NCBI RefSeq assembly: GCF_027487935.1
Contig: NZ_JAIYCP010000019.1
Location: 1 to 64,000 of the forward strand
Reading direction: 5' to 3'
Length of the DNA: 64,000 nt
DNA from: Brevundimonas sp.
GTDB taxonomy: Bacteria; Pseudomonadota; Alphaproteobacteria; Caulobacterales; Caulobacteraceae
This document shows positions 37,309-46,619 of the stretch, piece after piece. The position numbers and the translations under genes were made by a program. The stretch's first letter is position 1. The number at the start of each line of letters is the position of its first letter. The notes below the pieces were generated by a model. That model searched no databases, had not been told where the DNA came from, and saw nothing but the letters and a program-made list of their open reading frames with translations.

Positions 37309-37328
37309 CGCCTGCGGCGCTTCCGGGA
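37299..37328. repeat. REP-like hairpin
   Basis: TCCCGGA/TCCGGGA (37299-37305 with 37322-37328) with an inner AGCGCC/GGCGCT stem makes a near-perfect 30-bp hairpin. It lies at the end of phosphatase copy 2, before the next copies of the 38-bp repeat. Confidence 0.65.
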
Positions 37329-37350
37329 TGACAAGGTATTGTGCCCGCGC

Positions 37351-37383
37351 CTTGTCATCCCCGACGAAGCGAAGCGGAGATCG
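37351..37383 (+). repeat. Truncated copy of the 38-bp repeat
   Basis: The first 33 bases match the left terminal repeat of unit A exactly; the last five (GGGAC side) are missing. It lies 5 bp before the intact left end of unit B, giving two direct copies in a row. Confidence 0.65.
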
Positions 37384-37388
37384 CTCTC

Positions 37389-37633
37389 CTTGTCATCCCC
37401 GACGAAGCGAAGCGAAGATCGGGGACGACGCGCCTCTCCCCCTGATCCCTCCCGGACAGCCCGCAGGGCTGAGCCGGGAGACGGGTAGACGTCACTCCGG
37501 CGGTGCCCGCTCACACAGACCGTTCGAAGGCCGCCCTTCGCCCGGCTCAGCCCAAGGGGGCTGTCCGGGCGTGGCCAAAGAGGGGGACTCACTCCGTCCC
37601 CGATCTCCGCTTCGCTCCGTCGGGGATGACAAG
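37389..37633. mobile_element. Composite palindromic unit B (MITE-like)
   Basis: This 245-bp unit has the same plan as unit A: terminal repeats at 37389-37426 and 37596-37633 (inverted, each with one difference from unit A), and inner hairpins at 37449-37480 and 37539-37571. The interior between the hairpins differs in length and sequence from unit A, so A and B are not a simple recent duplication. Confidence 0.65.
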
Positions 37634-37950
37634 GGGGCACCATCCTCATGCAGAGAAGGGCCCGGATACCGCCCCCCCAAACAGTGTCTTCTCGCCCCCT
37701 ATAATCTCGCCCCTCTCAACCCCGAAAGGCGCCGTCCCGACCCCGCAGACGACGGCTCGCAGCCCCCTGCGACCGCATCTGACGTAGCCATATGCATACT
37801 GGTCAAATGCCCGCCGGGCCGGTCTTTGACAGTCTTTCACAACACCGCCGCGTCCGCCCAGGACCCGGCGCAGGCCCTCGGACCGAAGGCGGCGGCTTTC
37901 CGAAAATCCGGCCCGCAATTTTCCCGGCGAAACCGTACCCTTTCGACCCT
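37634..37950. other. Intergenic stretch with nothing recognisable
   Basis: About 317 bp between unit B and the 3' end of the pseudouridine synthase gene. It is GC-rich, has a lone CTATAATC and a short ATATGCAT palindrome, but I see no gene, tRNA or clear terminator. It may be scar DNA at the border of the repeat island. Confidence 0.5.
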
Positions 37951-38706
37951 TCAGCCGACCAGCGCCGCCCGCTCTTCCGCGGTCAGCATCCGCCATTTGC
38001 CCTCGGGCAGATTGTCGAGTTTCAGCGGGCCGATCCGTACACGGATCAAATCGACGACCTCCAGATCGACCATCTCGCACATCCGCCGGATCTGGCGGTT
38101 GCGGCCCTCGCGCAAGATGAATTTCAGCCGGAAGGACTCCATCCGGCTGACGTAGGCGGGCTTCAGCTGGCGACCGTCCAGCATCAGGCCGTGGCGCAGG
38201 ATTTTCAGCTTCTTCTCGGTGATGTCGCCCGTCACCCGAACCAGATATTCCTTGTCGAGGTCGGACTGCGGCCCGATCACCGCCTTGGCCACCACCCCGT
38301 CCGATGACAGCAGCAGCAGGCCGCGGGAATCCTCGTCCAGCCGTCCGATCGGGGGCAGGGAGACCTCGTCCGCGGGGGTCACACCTTCGCCGACCCGGTT
38401 GTTGTCGGTGACCAGTCGGACCGCGGGCCGTTTGTTGGGCTCGGGCTGACCCGAGACATAGCCCATCGGCTTGTGCATCACGATGGTCACGCCCTCGGCC
38501 AGGGCAGCGGTGGCACGGTCGTTCAGGGTCAGGGTCTGGCCGGGCTCCAGCTTGCGGCCCGCATCGGCGACCACCACACCGTCGACCGAGACCAGGCCGT
38601 CGGCGATCAGGGCATCGGCTTCACGGCGCGAGCAGACGCCGGTCTGGCCCAGCCATTTGTTGATCCGGACCGGCTCTTCGCCGTCATAGGTTCTGGAAAA
38701 CGCCAT
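37951..38706 (-). CDS. RsuA/RluB/RluF-family pseudouridine synthase
   Basis: A 251-residue enzyme with an N-terminal S4 domain (VRINKWLGQTGVCSRREADALIADGLVSVDG) and the catalytic GRLDEDSRGLLLLSSDG near residue 120, then KEYLVRV and REGRNRQIRRMCE. The family modifies single sites in 16S or 23S rRNA; the likeness is highest to the RluF-like group, but I do not fix the site. ATG 38706. Confidence 0.88.
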   Translation of the reverse strand: MAFSRTYDGEEPVRINKWLGQTGVCSRREADALIADGLVSVDGVVVADAGRKLEPGQTLTLNDRATAALAEGVTIVMHKPMGYVSGQPEPNKRPAVRLVTDNNRVGEGVTPADEVSLPPIGRLDEDSRGLLLLSSDGVVAKAVIGPQSDLDKEYLVRVTGDITEKKLKILRHGLMLDGRQLKPAYVSRMESFRLKFILREGRNRQIRRMCEMVDLEVVDLIRVRIGPLKLDNLPEGKWRMLTAEERAALVG

Positions 38707-38750
38707 GCCGGTCCCTAGCCCCCGGGCGCAGCGGGGTCCAGCCGCCGCGA

Positions 38751-39257
38751 TCAGCCCCCGAAGACGGCCGCAATGGCCGCGCGCGCGATCTCGTCGTCCT
38801 GGGCCGAAGAGGCTCCCGACACCCCGATCGCGCCGATGATCCGGCCGTCGACGACGATGGGCACGCCCCCGGCAACCGGGACCATGCCGTCGAGCGCCAG
38901 CAGCGCCGTCCGCCCGCCGGCCAGCCGCTCCTCCGATACCGAGGTCGCGGTCCGGTAAAGGGCGGCGGACCGGGCCTTGGCCTGGGCGACGGCGATGGAG
39001 CCATACTGGGTGTCGTCCATCCGCCCGAAGGCGACCAGCGCGCCCGAAGGCTCGACGATCGCGAAGGCCATGCGGAACCCGCGCGCCGAGGCGGCCGCGG
39101 TCGCCCGGTCGATCAGGGCCTGGGCCGTCTCCAGCCCGATCGGCGCGCCATAGGGCGGGGCCGGAGCAGCGGCCACCGGAGCGGGCGTCGCCGGCGTCTG
39201 CGCCCAGGCCGGAGCAGCAAACGCCAGAACAGCCACAGCAAGCAGGAGAGGTTTCAT
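38751..39257 (-). CDS. Exported GlcG/HbpS-family protein
   Basis: A 168-residue protein with a Sec signal (MKPLLLAVAVLAF..., cleavage near AWA-Q), an Ala/Pro linker, and a GlcG/HbpS domain (GLETAQALIDRATAAASARGF; VAFGRMDDTQYGSIAVAQAKA; VDGRIIGAIGVSGASSAQDDEIA). Such domains bind haem or related ligands or have no known activity. The start at ATG 39257 opens the signal peptide; 23 upstream residues in frame are not needed. Confidence 0.85.
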   Translation of the reverse strand: MKPLLLAVAVLAFAAPAWAQTPATPAPVAAAPAPPYGAPIGLETAQALIDRATAAASARGFRMAFAIVEPSGALVAFGRMDDTQYGSIAVAQAKARSAALYRTATSVSEERLAGGRTALLALDGMVPVAGGVPIVVDGRIIGAIGVSGASSAQDDEIARAAIAAVFGG

Positions 39258-39333
39258 GACAGTGCTTTCAATCGGGGATTTGGCCAGGCTGTCGGGGATG
39301 CCGCCACATCGCCGCCGTCGGCACAAGGGGCGC

Positions 39334-39966
39334 TCAGGTCCGGCGGAACAGAAACATCAGATTGTTGGCCGGCATTTCGATCCGGCGCGTGAGGGCCAGT
39401 CCCCTTGCCTTGGCCGCAGCCACGACCGCATCCCGGTCCCGCAGGCCCCATGCCGGATCCCGGGCCTTCAGGCTCTCGTCAAAGGCCGCATTGGAGGGGG
39501 CCAGCGGCGCGTCGACCTCGCGGTACGGGCCGTAGAGGATCAGCAGTCCGCCGACGGCCAGCCGGCTCCCGGCCAGGGCCATCAGGCCTTCGGTCGCGGC
39601 CCAGGGGCTGATGTGGATCATGTTGATGCAGACCACGGCCGGCAGCCGGTCCTCCGGCCAGGTCGTCGGGTCCAGCACATCGAGCGGCAGGGGCTCGCGC
39701 AGATTGGGCAGGTCCGCCGTCGCCGCCCAGGCCGCGATACTGGCCCGCGCCTCGGCCGACGGGTCGCTTGGCGTCCAGTCGAGGCCGGGCAGGGCTCCGG
39801 CGAAGGCGAGGGCGTGCTCCCCCGACCCGGCGGCGATTTCCAGCACCGCGCCCCGATGCGGCAGATGGGCGCGCAGCACCTCGAGAATCGGCCCGGTGTT
39901 CCGGGCCACGGCGGGAGAGGCGAGGCCTCCCCGGGGAGTCGTCCCGATCGGTTCCATGGTCTGCAT
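39334..39966 (-). CDS. DUF938 SAM-dependent methyltransferase
   Basis: A 210-residue class I methyltransferase of the DUF938 group. SAM-binding motif I is VLEIAAGSGEHALAFA near residue 41, and later parts are CINMIHISPW and GLLILYGPYRE. The substrate is unknown. ATG 39966; ATG 39957 is an alternative. It is divergent from the PEP carboxykinase gene with about 200 bp between. Confidence 0.88.
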   Translation of the reverse strand: MQTMEPIGTTPRGGLASPAVARNTGPILEVLRAHLPHRGAVLEIAAGSGEHALAFAGALPGLDWTPSDPSAEARASIAAWAATADLPNLREPLPLDVLDPTTWPEDRLPAVVCINMIHISPWAATEGLMALAGSRLAVGGLLILYGPYREVDAPLAPSNAAFDESLKARDPAWGLRDRDAVVAAAKARGLALTRRIEMPANNLMFLFRRT

Positions 39967-40170
39967 GGCTGCCCGGATACATCGCGCCCCGGCTCACGGC
40001 GACCGGAAATATGCAGGGCCCTCCGGGGGCCTCGCTCGCGAGAGGTTGAAACGTGCATCGGTTGACGCCGCGTCGCCTAAGATGTCATTCCGCGCCTGAA
40101 ACATTGCGTGATGCCACGCAAGGGAGGCCACGGCGGCGCAGATCGCCGGGCGACGTTCAGGAGAGTGATA

Positions 40171-42018
40171 GTGACCGCATCCGCCATCCAGGGCCTTCAC
40201 CCGGCTCCCACCCGACATGCCGGCCTGATCGCCTGGGTCGAGCAGATCGCTGCCCTGACCAAGCCTGCGCGGGTTCATTGGTGCGACGGTTCGGAGGCCG
40301 AGAAGGCCGCCATCGTCGCCGATCTGATCGGCAAGGGCACCCTGCGCGAGCTCGACCAGACCAAACGCCCCGGCTGCTACTACGCGGCCTCGGACCCCAA
40401 GGACGTCGCCCGCGTCGAGAGCCGGACCTTCATCTGCTCGGCCGACAAGGTCGATGCCGGCCCGACCAACAACTGGTCCGACCCGGTCGAGATGCGCGCC
40501 CGCCTGAATGGCCTGTTCGACGGCTGTATGGCCGGCCGGACGATGTATGTGGTGCCTTTCTCCATGGGGCCCCTGGGCTCGGAGCTCAGCGCCCTCGGCG
40601 TCGAGATCACCGACAGCGGCTATGTCGCCATCTCCATGGGGATTATGACCCGCATGGGCCAGCCGGTGCTGGACCTGATGGGCGACGCCGGCGTCTTCGT
40701 GCCGGCCGTCCACACGCTTGGTGCCCCGCTGGCCGAGGGCCAGGCGGACGTGCCGTGGCCCTGCAACGAGGACAAGTGGATCGTCCACTATCCCGAAACC
40801 CGCGAGATCTGGTCCTACGGTTCGGGCTATGGCGGCAACGCCCTGCTTGGCAAGAAATGCTACGCCCTGCGCATCGCCTCGGTCATGGCCCGCGACGAGG
40901 GCTGGCTGGCCGAGCATATGCTGATCCTCAAGCTGACCGATCCGAAGGGTCGTGCCAAATACGTCGCCGCCGCCTTCCCCTCCGCCTGCGGCAAGACCAA
41001 CCTCGCCATGCTCCAGCCGACCATCCCTGGCTGGAAGGCCGAGACGATCGGCGACGACATCGCCTGGATGCGCTTCGGCGACGACGGCCGCCTGTACGCC
41101 GTGAACCCGGAAGCGGGCTTCTTCGGCGTCGCCCCGGGCACGAGCCGCAACACCAACGGCAACGCCCTCGCCACGATGGCGACCAATACGGTCTTCACCA
41201 ACACGGCTCTGACCGCCGACAACGACGTCTGGTGGGAAGGACTCTCCAAGTTGGCCCCCGAGGGCCTGACCAACTGGAAGGGCGTCGCCCACGACCCGGC
41301 CTCGGGCGAGCCTGCGGCCCACGCCAACGCCCGCTTCGCCGCCCCCGCCTCGCAATGCCCGACCATCGCGCCCGAGTGGGAAGACCCCAGGGGCGTGCCG
41401 ATCGACGCCATCCTGTTCGGCGGCCGCCGCGCCTCGGCCGTGCCGCTGGTGACGGAAGCCTTCGACTGGGAGCACGGCGTGTTCATGGGCTCGTCGGTCG
41501 CCTCGGAAGGCACCGCCGCCGCCGAAAACGCCATCGGCACCCTGCGCCGCGACCCCTTCGCCATGCTGCCCTTCTGCGGCTACAACATGGGCGACTATTT
41601 CGCCCACTGGCTCTCGATGGGCGGCAAGACCGAGGCGGCCAAGCTGCCGCGCCTCTACTTCGTCAACTGGTTCCGCAAGAACGAGGAAGGTCAGTTCGTC
41701 TGGCCCGGCTTCGGCGACAATGCCCGCGTCCTGAAATGGATTGCCGAACGCCTCGACGGCGAGGCGGGGGCTGTTGAGACGCCGGTCGGCCTCGTCCCGA
41801 GCCGCGCGGCTCTGGATCTGTCAGGGCTGACCTTGTCCGACGCGGATCTGTCGATCCTGCTCGACGTCGACGCCGACGTCTGGGCCGAGGAAGCCGCCCT
41901 GATCCCGGACTTCTATGCGCAGTTCGGTGACCGTCTGCCCGCGGCGCTGTGGGATCAGCACGCGGCTCTCACCGCCCGTATCGGCGGCGCCCGCGCTGCC
42001 GCCATCGCCGCCGAGTAG
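40171..42018 (+). CDS. pckG: Phosphoenolpyruvate carboxykinase, GTP-type
   Basis: A 615-residue PEPCK that turns oxaloacetate and GTP into PEP, CO2 and GDP, the first step of gluconeogenesis. The kinase P-loop [13 protein letters not shown] is near residue 270, with the metal-binding TIGDDIAWM next and [12 protein letters not shown] later; this motif set marks the GTP-dependent class (EC 4.1.1.32). I chose GTG 40171, which has AGGAGAG just upstream; the frame is open to 40108. Confidence 0.95.
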   Translation: MTASAIQGLHPAPTRHAGLIAWVEQIAALTKPARVHWCDGSEAEKAAIVADLIGKGTLRELDQTKRPGCYYAASDPKDVARVESRTFICSADKVDAGPTNNWSDPVEMRARLNGLFDGCMAGRTMYVVPFSMGPLGSELSALGVEITDSGYVAISMGIMTRMGQPVLDLMGDAGVFVPAVHTLGAPLAEGQADVPWPCNEDKWIVHYPETREIWSYGSGYGGNALLGKKCYALRIASVMARDEGWLAEHMLILKLTDPKGRAKYVAAAFPSACGKTNLAMLQPTIPGWKAETIGDDIAWMRFGDDGRLYAVNPEAGFFGVAPGTSRNTNGNALATMATNTVFTNTALTADNDVWWEGLSKLAPEGLTNWKGVAHDPASGEPAAHANARFAAPASQCPTIAPEWEDPRGVPIDAILFGGRRASAVPLVTEAFDWEHGVFMGSSVASEGTAAAENAIGTLRRDPFAMLPFCGYNMGDYFAHWLSMGGKTEAAKLPRLYFVNWFRKNEEGQFVWPGFGDNARVLKWIAERLDGEAGAVETPVGLVPSRAALDLSGLTLSDADLSILLDVDADVWAEEAALIPDFYAQFGDRLPAALWDQHAALTARIGGARAAAIAAE

Positions 42019-42064
42019 CGATCGCGACTTGCATTCGGAGTGCGGGCGGTCGATCTGATCGCCC

Positions 42065-43075
42065 GTGGCTTCCTCTCCTGATGTGATCGTGATCGGCGCC
42101 GGCGTGCTAGGCCTCTGCACGGCGGCCGAGCTGGCTGCGCGCGGCCATGCGGTGACGGTCATCGATCCCGGTGCTCCGAACGCCTCCTCCATCGCTGCCG
42201 GGATGATCGCTCCGGCGCTGGAATCCCTGCTGGACGACGTCACCGCCGATCGCGCCGCCTTGCTCAGGCGCGCTCGCGACCTATGGCCGGCCTTTGCGGA
42301 GGCGCATGATCTGAACCTCTTGCGCGAAGGTGCGGACTGGCGTGGCGAGGCCGCGGCTGATGCTGTGCTTCGTCTCCGCTCGCTCGGCTTTGACGCCCGC
42401 GGACACGGGAACGTCCTGATTACACCGGATGACTGGCGCATAGAGGTGGCTTCGGCCCTCAAGGCGCTGGCGCGGACACCGGGTCTGACGATGGTGCGGG
42501 GCGAGGTCTCGCGCCTGACGGCTGACGCGCGCCATTGGCGGGTCCAGTCGGGCGATGGCCGCGTCTGGTTCTGCGCCACCCTGATCCTCGCCACAGGGGC
42601 CAGCGAGGCGATCGCGGGCCTGCCCGTCTCCGTCGCCGCCGGGGTGTCCGCGATCACGCCGATCCGGGGCCAACTGACCTTCGTTTCCACGGCAGCCCCG
42701 TCCCGAGTGATCAGAGGCCCCGGCGTCTATGTCGCACCCTGTGACGGCGGCGTGGTCATCGGCGCCACCATGGAGCCCGGACGCCGCGACCTCGATCCTG
42801 ATCCTGCAGAGGCCGGTCGGCAGGTCGCGGCCGGTCTGGCGCTTCTGGCGGCAACGGGCGAGCCCGGTCCGACCCGGGTCGGTATCCGCGGGGCGACCGC
42901 TGACGGGCTTCCGTTGGCGGGACTGTCGGGTGAACCGGGCCTGCACCTAGCCCTGGCCCCGCGTCGGAACGGTTGGCTGATGGGGCCCCTGGTCGCCCGG
43001 GTCGCGGCGGATGGAATCGAAGGCAGGCCGCCCCTGGCGGACGCCGCCGCCCTCGATCCGCGCCGGTTCGCCTGA
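42065..43075 (+). CDS. ThiO-like FAD-dependent amino-acid oxidase
   Basis: A 336-residue DAO-family flavoprotein. The FAD-binding motif VIGAGVLGLCTAAELAARGH is at residues 9-28, and the C-terminal APRRNGWLMGPLVA is typical of glycine oxidase ThiO, which supplies the imine for the thiazole of thiamine. No other thi genes and no TPP riboswitch are linked, so the thiamine role is inferred. GTG start at 42065. Confidence 0.75.
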   Translation: MASSPDVIVIGAGVLGLCTAAELAARGHAVTVIDPGAPNASSIAAGMIAPALESLLDDVTADRAALLRRARDLWPAFAEAHDLNLLREGADWRGEAAADAVLRLRSLGFDARGHGNVLITPDDWRIEVASALKALARTPGLTMVRGEVSRLTADARHWRVQSGDGRVWFCATLILATGASEAIAGLPVSVAAGVSAITPIRGQLTFVSTAAPSRVIRGPGVYVAPCDGGVVIGATMEPGRRDLDPDPAEAGRQVAAGLALLAATGEPGPTRVGIRGATADGLPLAGLSGEPGLHLALAPRRNGWLMGPLVARVAADGIEGRPPLADAAALDPRRFA

Positions 43076-43804
43076 TCAGTCTTCCGGCGGGGCGAAGCGC
43101 AGGTTGATGTTCACACGCGAGCCTTCCGCCGCCCCGTTGACGGTGCGGGGATTGACCCGGAAATGCCGGGACAGGCCTTGCGCCGCCCGACCGAAGCCGT
43201 AGCCGCCGGGTGTCTCACTCTGGACGTTGCAATCGGTCACGGCCCCTGTGGGCAGGACGAGACAGTTCAGGGAGGCCGATCCCGCCATGCCTGCAGCGAT
43301 CGCGCGCTCCGGGTAGGCCCGCATCAGCTGGTCGGCTGAGGGCTGGCGCGACCAGCTGGGATTGCGGATGACCGCCGCTGGAAGCGCCGGAGCGGACTCG
43401 GCCGTGCTGTTCGGGATAGGGGCCGGAACCTCTGTATCGAAGGTCAGAACCGTGCCTTCGGTCGGCTTTGTGTCAGTCATCACAGCCGTGAAGGTTTCCG
43501 TTGGCGTGAGTGGCCGCGGCGTATCGTTGAGCGTAGGATTCGGGGCCGGCGGCGTCTCCGACGGGGTCACCGGCTCGGGCGGCTTTGGCCGATAGTTGAA
43601 GACCTCGATGATCGGGCCCTCAGGGCGTTCGGGAGCAAGTGGCATCTCGAACCGCTGATAGTAGATGGCCGTCCCGATACCGACGTGAGCCGCAACGACA
43701 ATGCCGACGGCCACCCAGGTCGTCCGGGACCACCGGGGTGCTCTGCGTTCGTTATAGTCTATGGGGCTCACCAGTCCGGGGCCGCCTGCTGTCTTGGTCA
43801 TCAT
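43076..43804 (-). CDS. TonB-family energy transducer
   Basis: A 242-residue TonB-like protein: cytoplasmic N-terminus, one membrane anchor (TWVAVGIVVAAHVGIGTAIYY, about residues 29-48), a Pro/Thr/Glu-rich periplasmic spacer, and a C-terminal TonB domain (MRAYPERAIAAGMAGSASLNCLV; GYGFGRAAQGLSRHFRVNPRTV). The start is ATG 43804; GTG 43813 is possible. It is divergent from the transglycosylase. No exbBD is nearby. Confidence 0.82.
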   Translation of the reverse strand: MMTKTAGGPGLVSPIDYNERRAPRWSRTTWVAVGIVVAAHVGIGTAIYYQRFEMPLAPERPEGPIIEVFNYRPKPPEPVTPSETPPAPNPTLNDTPRPLTPTETFTAVMTDTKPTEGTVLTFDTEVPAPIPNSTAESAPALPAAVIRNPSWSRQPSADQLMRAYPERAIAAGMAGSASLNCLVLPTGAVTDCNVQSETPGGYGFGRAAQGLSRHFRVNPRTVNGAAEGSRVNINLRFAPPED

Positions 43805-43961
43805 GGCCGTCACATCCCTGTTTGTCGCCGTCCCCGAAGCGCCCCATGATGAAGTTGAGCGCTGACGTTACGGCAGGTTTGGGGCAGGGCCCGCCTTGAA
43901 AGCGCCACGGTGGGACGGGGATCGACGGGAGGTTAACGAGTTGTGGGCGCGCGGCGCGTCG

Positions 43962-43977
43962 TTAAGATTCGATTAAC
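43962..43977. promoter_or_regulatory. CtrA-type box before the transglycosylase
   Basis: TTAAGATTCGATTAAC is an exact TTAA-N7-TTAA(C) match, the known binding consensus of the cell-cycle regulator CtrA in Caulobacter. It lies 25 bp before the ATG of the transglycosylase gene and 158 bp from the divergent TonB gene. Cell-cycle control is inferred. Confidence 0.6.
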
Positions 43978-44001
43978 CATAGGCGTCCACCTTTACGGTC
44001 C

Positions 44002-44799
44002 ATGAATGTCGGACCGATTCCATCTACTGGCGGGGTTGAGGCTGCCATTCGGCGCGCCTCGAACGCGACGGGTGTGGACGCTGATTTTCTTGTCCGAACG
44101 GCACGGCGCGAGAGCGCGATGAACCCGTCGGCAAGGGCCCGGACCTCTTCGGCAGCGGGCCTTTTCCAGTTTATTGAACAGACCTGGCTTGGCACGGTCA
44201 AAGCCCACGGTGCCAAGCATGGCTACGGGCAGTACGCTGACCTGATCTATCGCAGCGGGGACGGGCGCTGGCGTGTCGAGGGCTCGGCACGCAATGTCGT
44301 GCTGGACCTCCGTTTCGATCCTCAGGCGGCCTCTACCATGGCGGCGGAACTGACGGCGTCGAATGCGGCCTATCTGCGAGGCCGGTCCGGGCGCGAGCCC
44401 GGAGCCGGAGACCTCTATGCCGCGCATTTTCTGGGGCCGGGGGGGGCAGCCCAGCTGATGGATGCCATGGAGCGCCGGCCCGGGGCCAGTGCCGTTGCTC
44501 TGTTCCCGGAGGCAGCTGCGGCCAACCGGTCCATATTCTACCGCGACGGTCGGCCCGCGACTGTGGCCGAGGTGCATGCCAACCTCCAGCGCAGCGCCGG
44601 ACAAGGGGCACCGGCCTCAGCGGCGGGCTCGCCGCAAGGGGGCGTGGATCTGGGTCAGCGGGACCAGATGCTGGCGGCACGGCTTGATCGCTTGAAGCAG
44701 GACCAAAGCCTGTTGGCTCTGCTCATGGGGCAGGACGGCGACGGGAAGGGCGGCGGCTTCGGTGGGGCTTTCGCTCCGGAAGCAAGCAGGAACATCTGA
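44002..44799 (+). CDS. Lytic transglycosylase, SLT domain
   Basis: A 265-residue protein with an SLT domain in its first half (DFLVRTARRESAMNPSARARTSSAAGLFQFIEQTW; the Glu of RRESAMNP is the likely catalytic residue). It cuts peptidoglycan glycan chains. No signal peptide is visible, so export may use a flagellar-type or other route. The C-terminal part is Gly/Gln-rich. The CtrA-like box just upstream suggests a role timed with the cell cycle, possibly polar structures. Confidence 0.82.
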   Translation: MNVGPIPSTGGVEAAIRRASNATGVDADFLVRTARRESAMNPSARARTSSAAGLFQFIEQTWLGTVKAHGAKHGYGQYADLIYRSGDGRWRVEGSARNVVLDLRFDPQAASTMAAELTASNAAYLRGRSGREPGAGDLYAAHFLGPGGAAQLMDAMERRPGASAVALFPEAAAANRSIFYRDGRPATVAEVHANLQRSAGQGAPASAAGSPQGGVDLGQRDQMLAARLDRLKQDQSLLALLMGQDGDGKGGGFGGAFAPEASRNI

Positions 44800-44874
44800 T
44801 CCCGAATGCGGTGATGGTGAACCGTCCGTTAAGGATGTCGGGCCGATGTTGTCAGTCGATTACTGGATCCGCCG

Positions 44875-46017
44875 ATGACCGCCTACCGCGCCCGCTTGAC
44901 CGAGACCGACATTCGCCGCCTGATCAAGGCGACTGATGCGGATGAGCGCGCCGCCGCCACCCATAAGCTGTGCCGCAGCATGGACAAGGCTGAGCTCCAA
45001 GGCGAGGATCGCGAGTCAGCGCAGAAGATTCTTCGAATGCTGGCTCAGGATGCCGCTGAACTGGTTCGGCGGGCCATGGCGGTGACGCTGAAGTCGTCTG
45101 ATCTGATTCCGCGTGATGTTGCCCGCAAGCTGGCGGCCGATGTCGACAGCGTCGCACTTCCCGTGATTGGTTTTTCACCGGCCTTTCTGGATGAAGATCT
45201 GATCGAGATTGTCTGGGCAGGATCCCCTTTGCGGCAGGTGGCGGTGGCGGGGCGTCCCGGAGTTGGCCGCGATGTAGCGAAAGCCCTGGCCGAGCTTGGC
45301 TGCGAGCAGGCCGTTCGAATGCTCGCGGCCAATGACAACGCCGATGTGGCAGAATCGGCACTGGCGCGCTGTATCGACCGCTTCGGGGATTCACCCGAGA
45401 TTGTCGCTGCTCTCGCCTATCGTCAGGTGTTGCCCTTGTCCGTCACCGAACGGCTGGTGGAGCTGGCTTCCGAATCCGTTCGCGAGCATCTCGTCACCCG
45501 CCACGCGGTGGCACCGGAGACCGCGATCCGGCTTGCCGCCTTCGCTCGCGAGCGCGCCACGGTCGATCTGGTCGACCAGGCTTCGAACCATGGGGACCTG
45601 CCGCAGTTCGTCGCCGGTCTGAACGCTCGCCGTGTCCTGACAGCTTCGCTGCTCCTCAGGGCCGTGGCGCGGGGTCAAATGGCCTTGTTCGAGCATGGGG
45701 TGGCGGAGCTGGCCGGTACACCGCATGCCCGGGCCTGGCTGATGATCCATGATGCCGGTCCCTTGGGGCTGAAGGCAATCTATGATCGGGCAGGGCTGCC
45801 GCCGCGCCTCTTTCAGGCCTATCGCGCCGGAGTCGATACCTGGCGAGCGCTGCAGGCAGAAGGCGCGGACACCTCGGGAGACGGGTTTCGACATCAGATG
45901 CTGGAGCGGTTCCTGACCCAACGTCCGAACGCATCCCGGGAGGATCTGGCCTATCTGATGGAGCGGCTGGATCATGAGCCCCCGACAGAGAGGGCTCAGA
46001 GCAGGGTCGCCGCCTGA
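44875..46017 (+). CDS. DUF2336 protein, copy 1
   Basis: A 380-residue helical protein of the DUF2336 family, which is common in alphaproteobacteria and has no known biochemical role. It consists of HEAT-like helical pairs (ESAQKILRMLAQDAAELVRRAMAVTLKSS; LDEDLIEIVWAGSPLRQVAVAGRPGVGRDVAKAL). There is no signal or membrane segment, so it is probably cytoplasmic and binds other proteins. ATG 44875. A paralogue is at 47434. Confidence 0.8.
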   Translation: MTAYRARLTETDIRRLIKATDADERAAATHKLCRSMDKAELQGEDRESAQKILRMLAQDAAELVRRAMAVTLKSSDLIPRDVARKLAADVDSVALPVIGFSPAFLDEDLIEIVWAGSPLRQVAVAGRPGVGRDVAKALAELGCEQAVRMLAANDNADVAESALARCIDRFGDSPEIVAALAYRQVLPLSVTERLVELASESVREHLVTRHAVAPETAIRLAAFARERATVDLVDQASNHGDLPQFVAGLNARRVLTASLLLRAVARGQMALFEHGVAELAGTPHARAWLMIHDAGPLGLKAIYDRAGLPPRLFQAYRAGVDTWRALQAEGADTSGDGFRHQMLERFLTQRPNASREDLAYLMERLDHEPPTERAQSRVAA

Positions 46018-46075
46018 TATCAGGACGCCTGCCCGTTTGCAGGCGTCAGCATCGCCTTGAGCCCTTCAGCGACTC

Positions 46076-46552
46076 TCACCTCAAATGCTCTGTAACCCGC
46101 GCTTCCAGCGTTTCCGCCAGCATCTTGCCGGTCGGGTGATCGTCGGTCTGGATCTCATCGCGAACGACGGCCTTGATGGCGTCAATATGGGCGTCGAGCA
46201 GTACCATGGGGGCCGCCATACGCTTGGCCGGATCGTCCATCATCTTGCAAAGGGAGCCCGCCAGGCGCGTTACCAGCGGGTATTGATAGGTGCTGCCCAG
46301 CCCCTTCAGATCATGGGCGCGGAAATAGAGGGCTTCGGCCGTAGCGGGATTATAGCCGGAGTCGCGAATATCAGCCCGGGCGCCGTCAAGCTTCTCGAGC
46401 TCGTCTTGCAGCCATTGTCCAAACTGGGACGACATTGCCTGCAGGGCCTGTTCGGCCTTGGCAATTGCCCCGGCATCGATACCCCCAAAGCTTCCACCGA
46501 CCTTCATACGGAGGGTATTGGGCGGGCGAATGACCTGGGCCGGATTGCTCAC
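46076..46552 (-). CDS. Hpt-domain phosphotransfer protein
   Basis: A 158-residue protein with a histidine phosphotransfer domain: YFRAHDLKGLGSTYQYPLVTRLAGSLCKMM, with His80 as phosphate acceptor. The N-terminal 40 residues are not part of the fold. I set the start at GTG 46552, which has AGGAG six bases upstream; the frame is open to 46594. Hpt proteins relay phosphate between hybrid kinases and response regulators. No kinase or regulator gene is nearby, so its partners are elsewhere. Confidence 0.82.
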   Translation of the reverse strand: MSNPAQVIRPPNTLRMKVGGSFGGIDAGAIAKAEQALQAMSSQFGQWLQDELEKLDGARADIRDSGYNPATAEALYFRAHDLKGLGSTYQYPLVTRLAGSLCKMMDDPAKRMAAPMVLLDAHIDAIKAVVRDEIQTDDHPTGKMLAETLEARVTEHLR

Positions 46553-46619
46553 GAATGACTCCTGCGTACGAACTGCCGGAACCCTCGCACTCACGTCATT
46601 AAAAAGGGGTGCATGGTCG

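Noticed and set aside
40053..41777. Alternative plus-strand frame across pckG
   Set aside because: Arg/Pro-rich out-of-frame translation of the PEP carboxykinase gene.
42019..42064. TPP riboswitch before the ThiO-like gene
   Set aside because: Only 46 bp and no conserved THI-box core.
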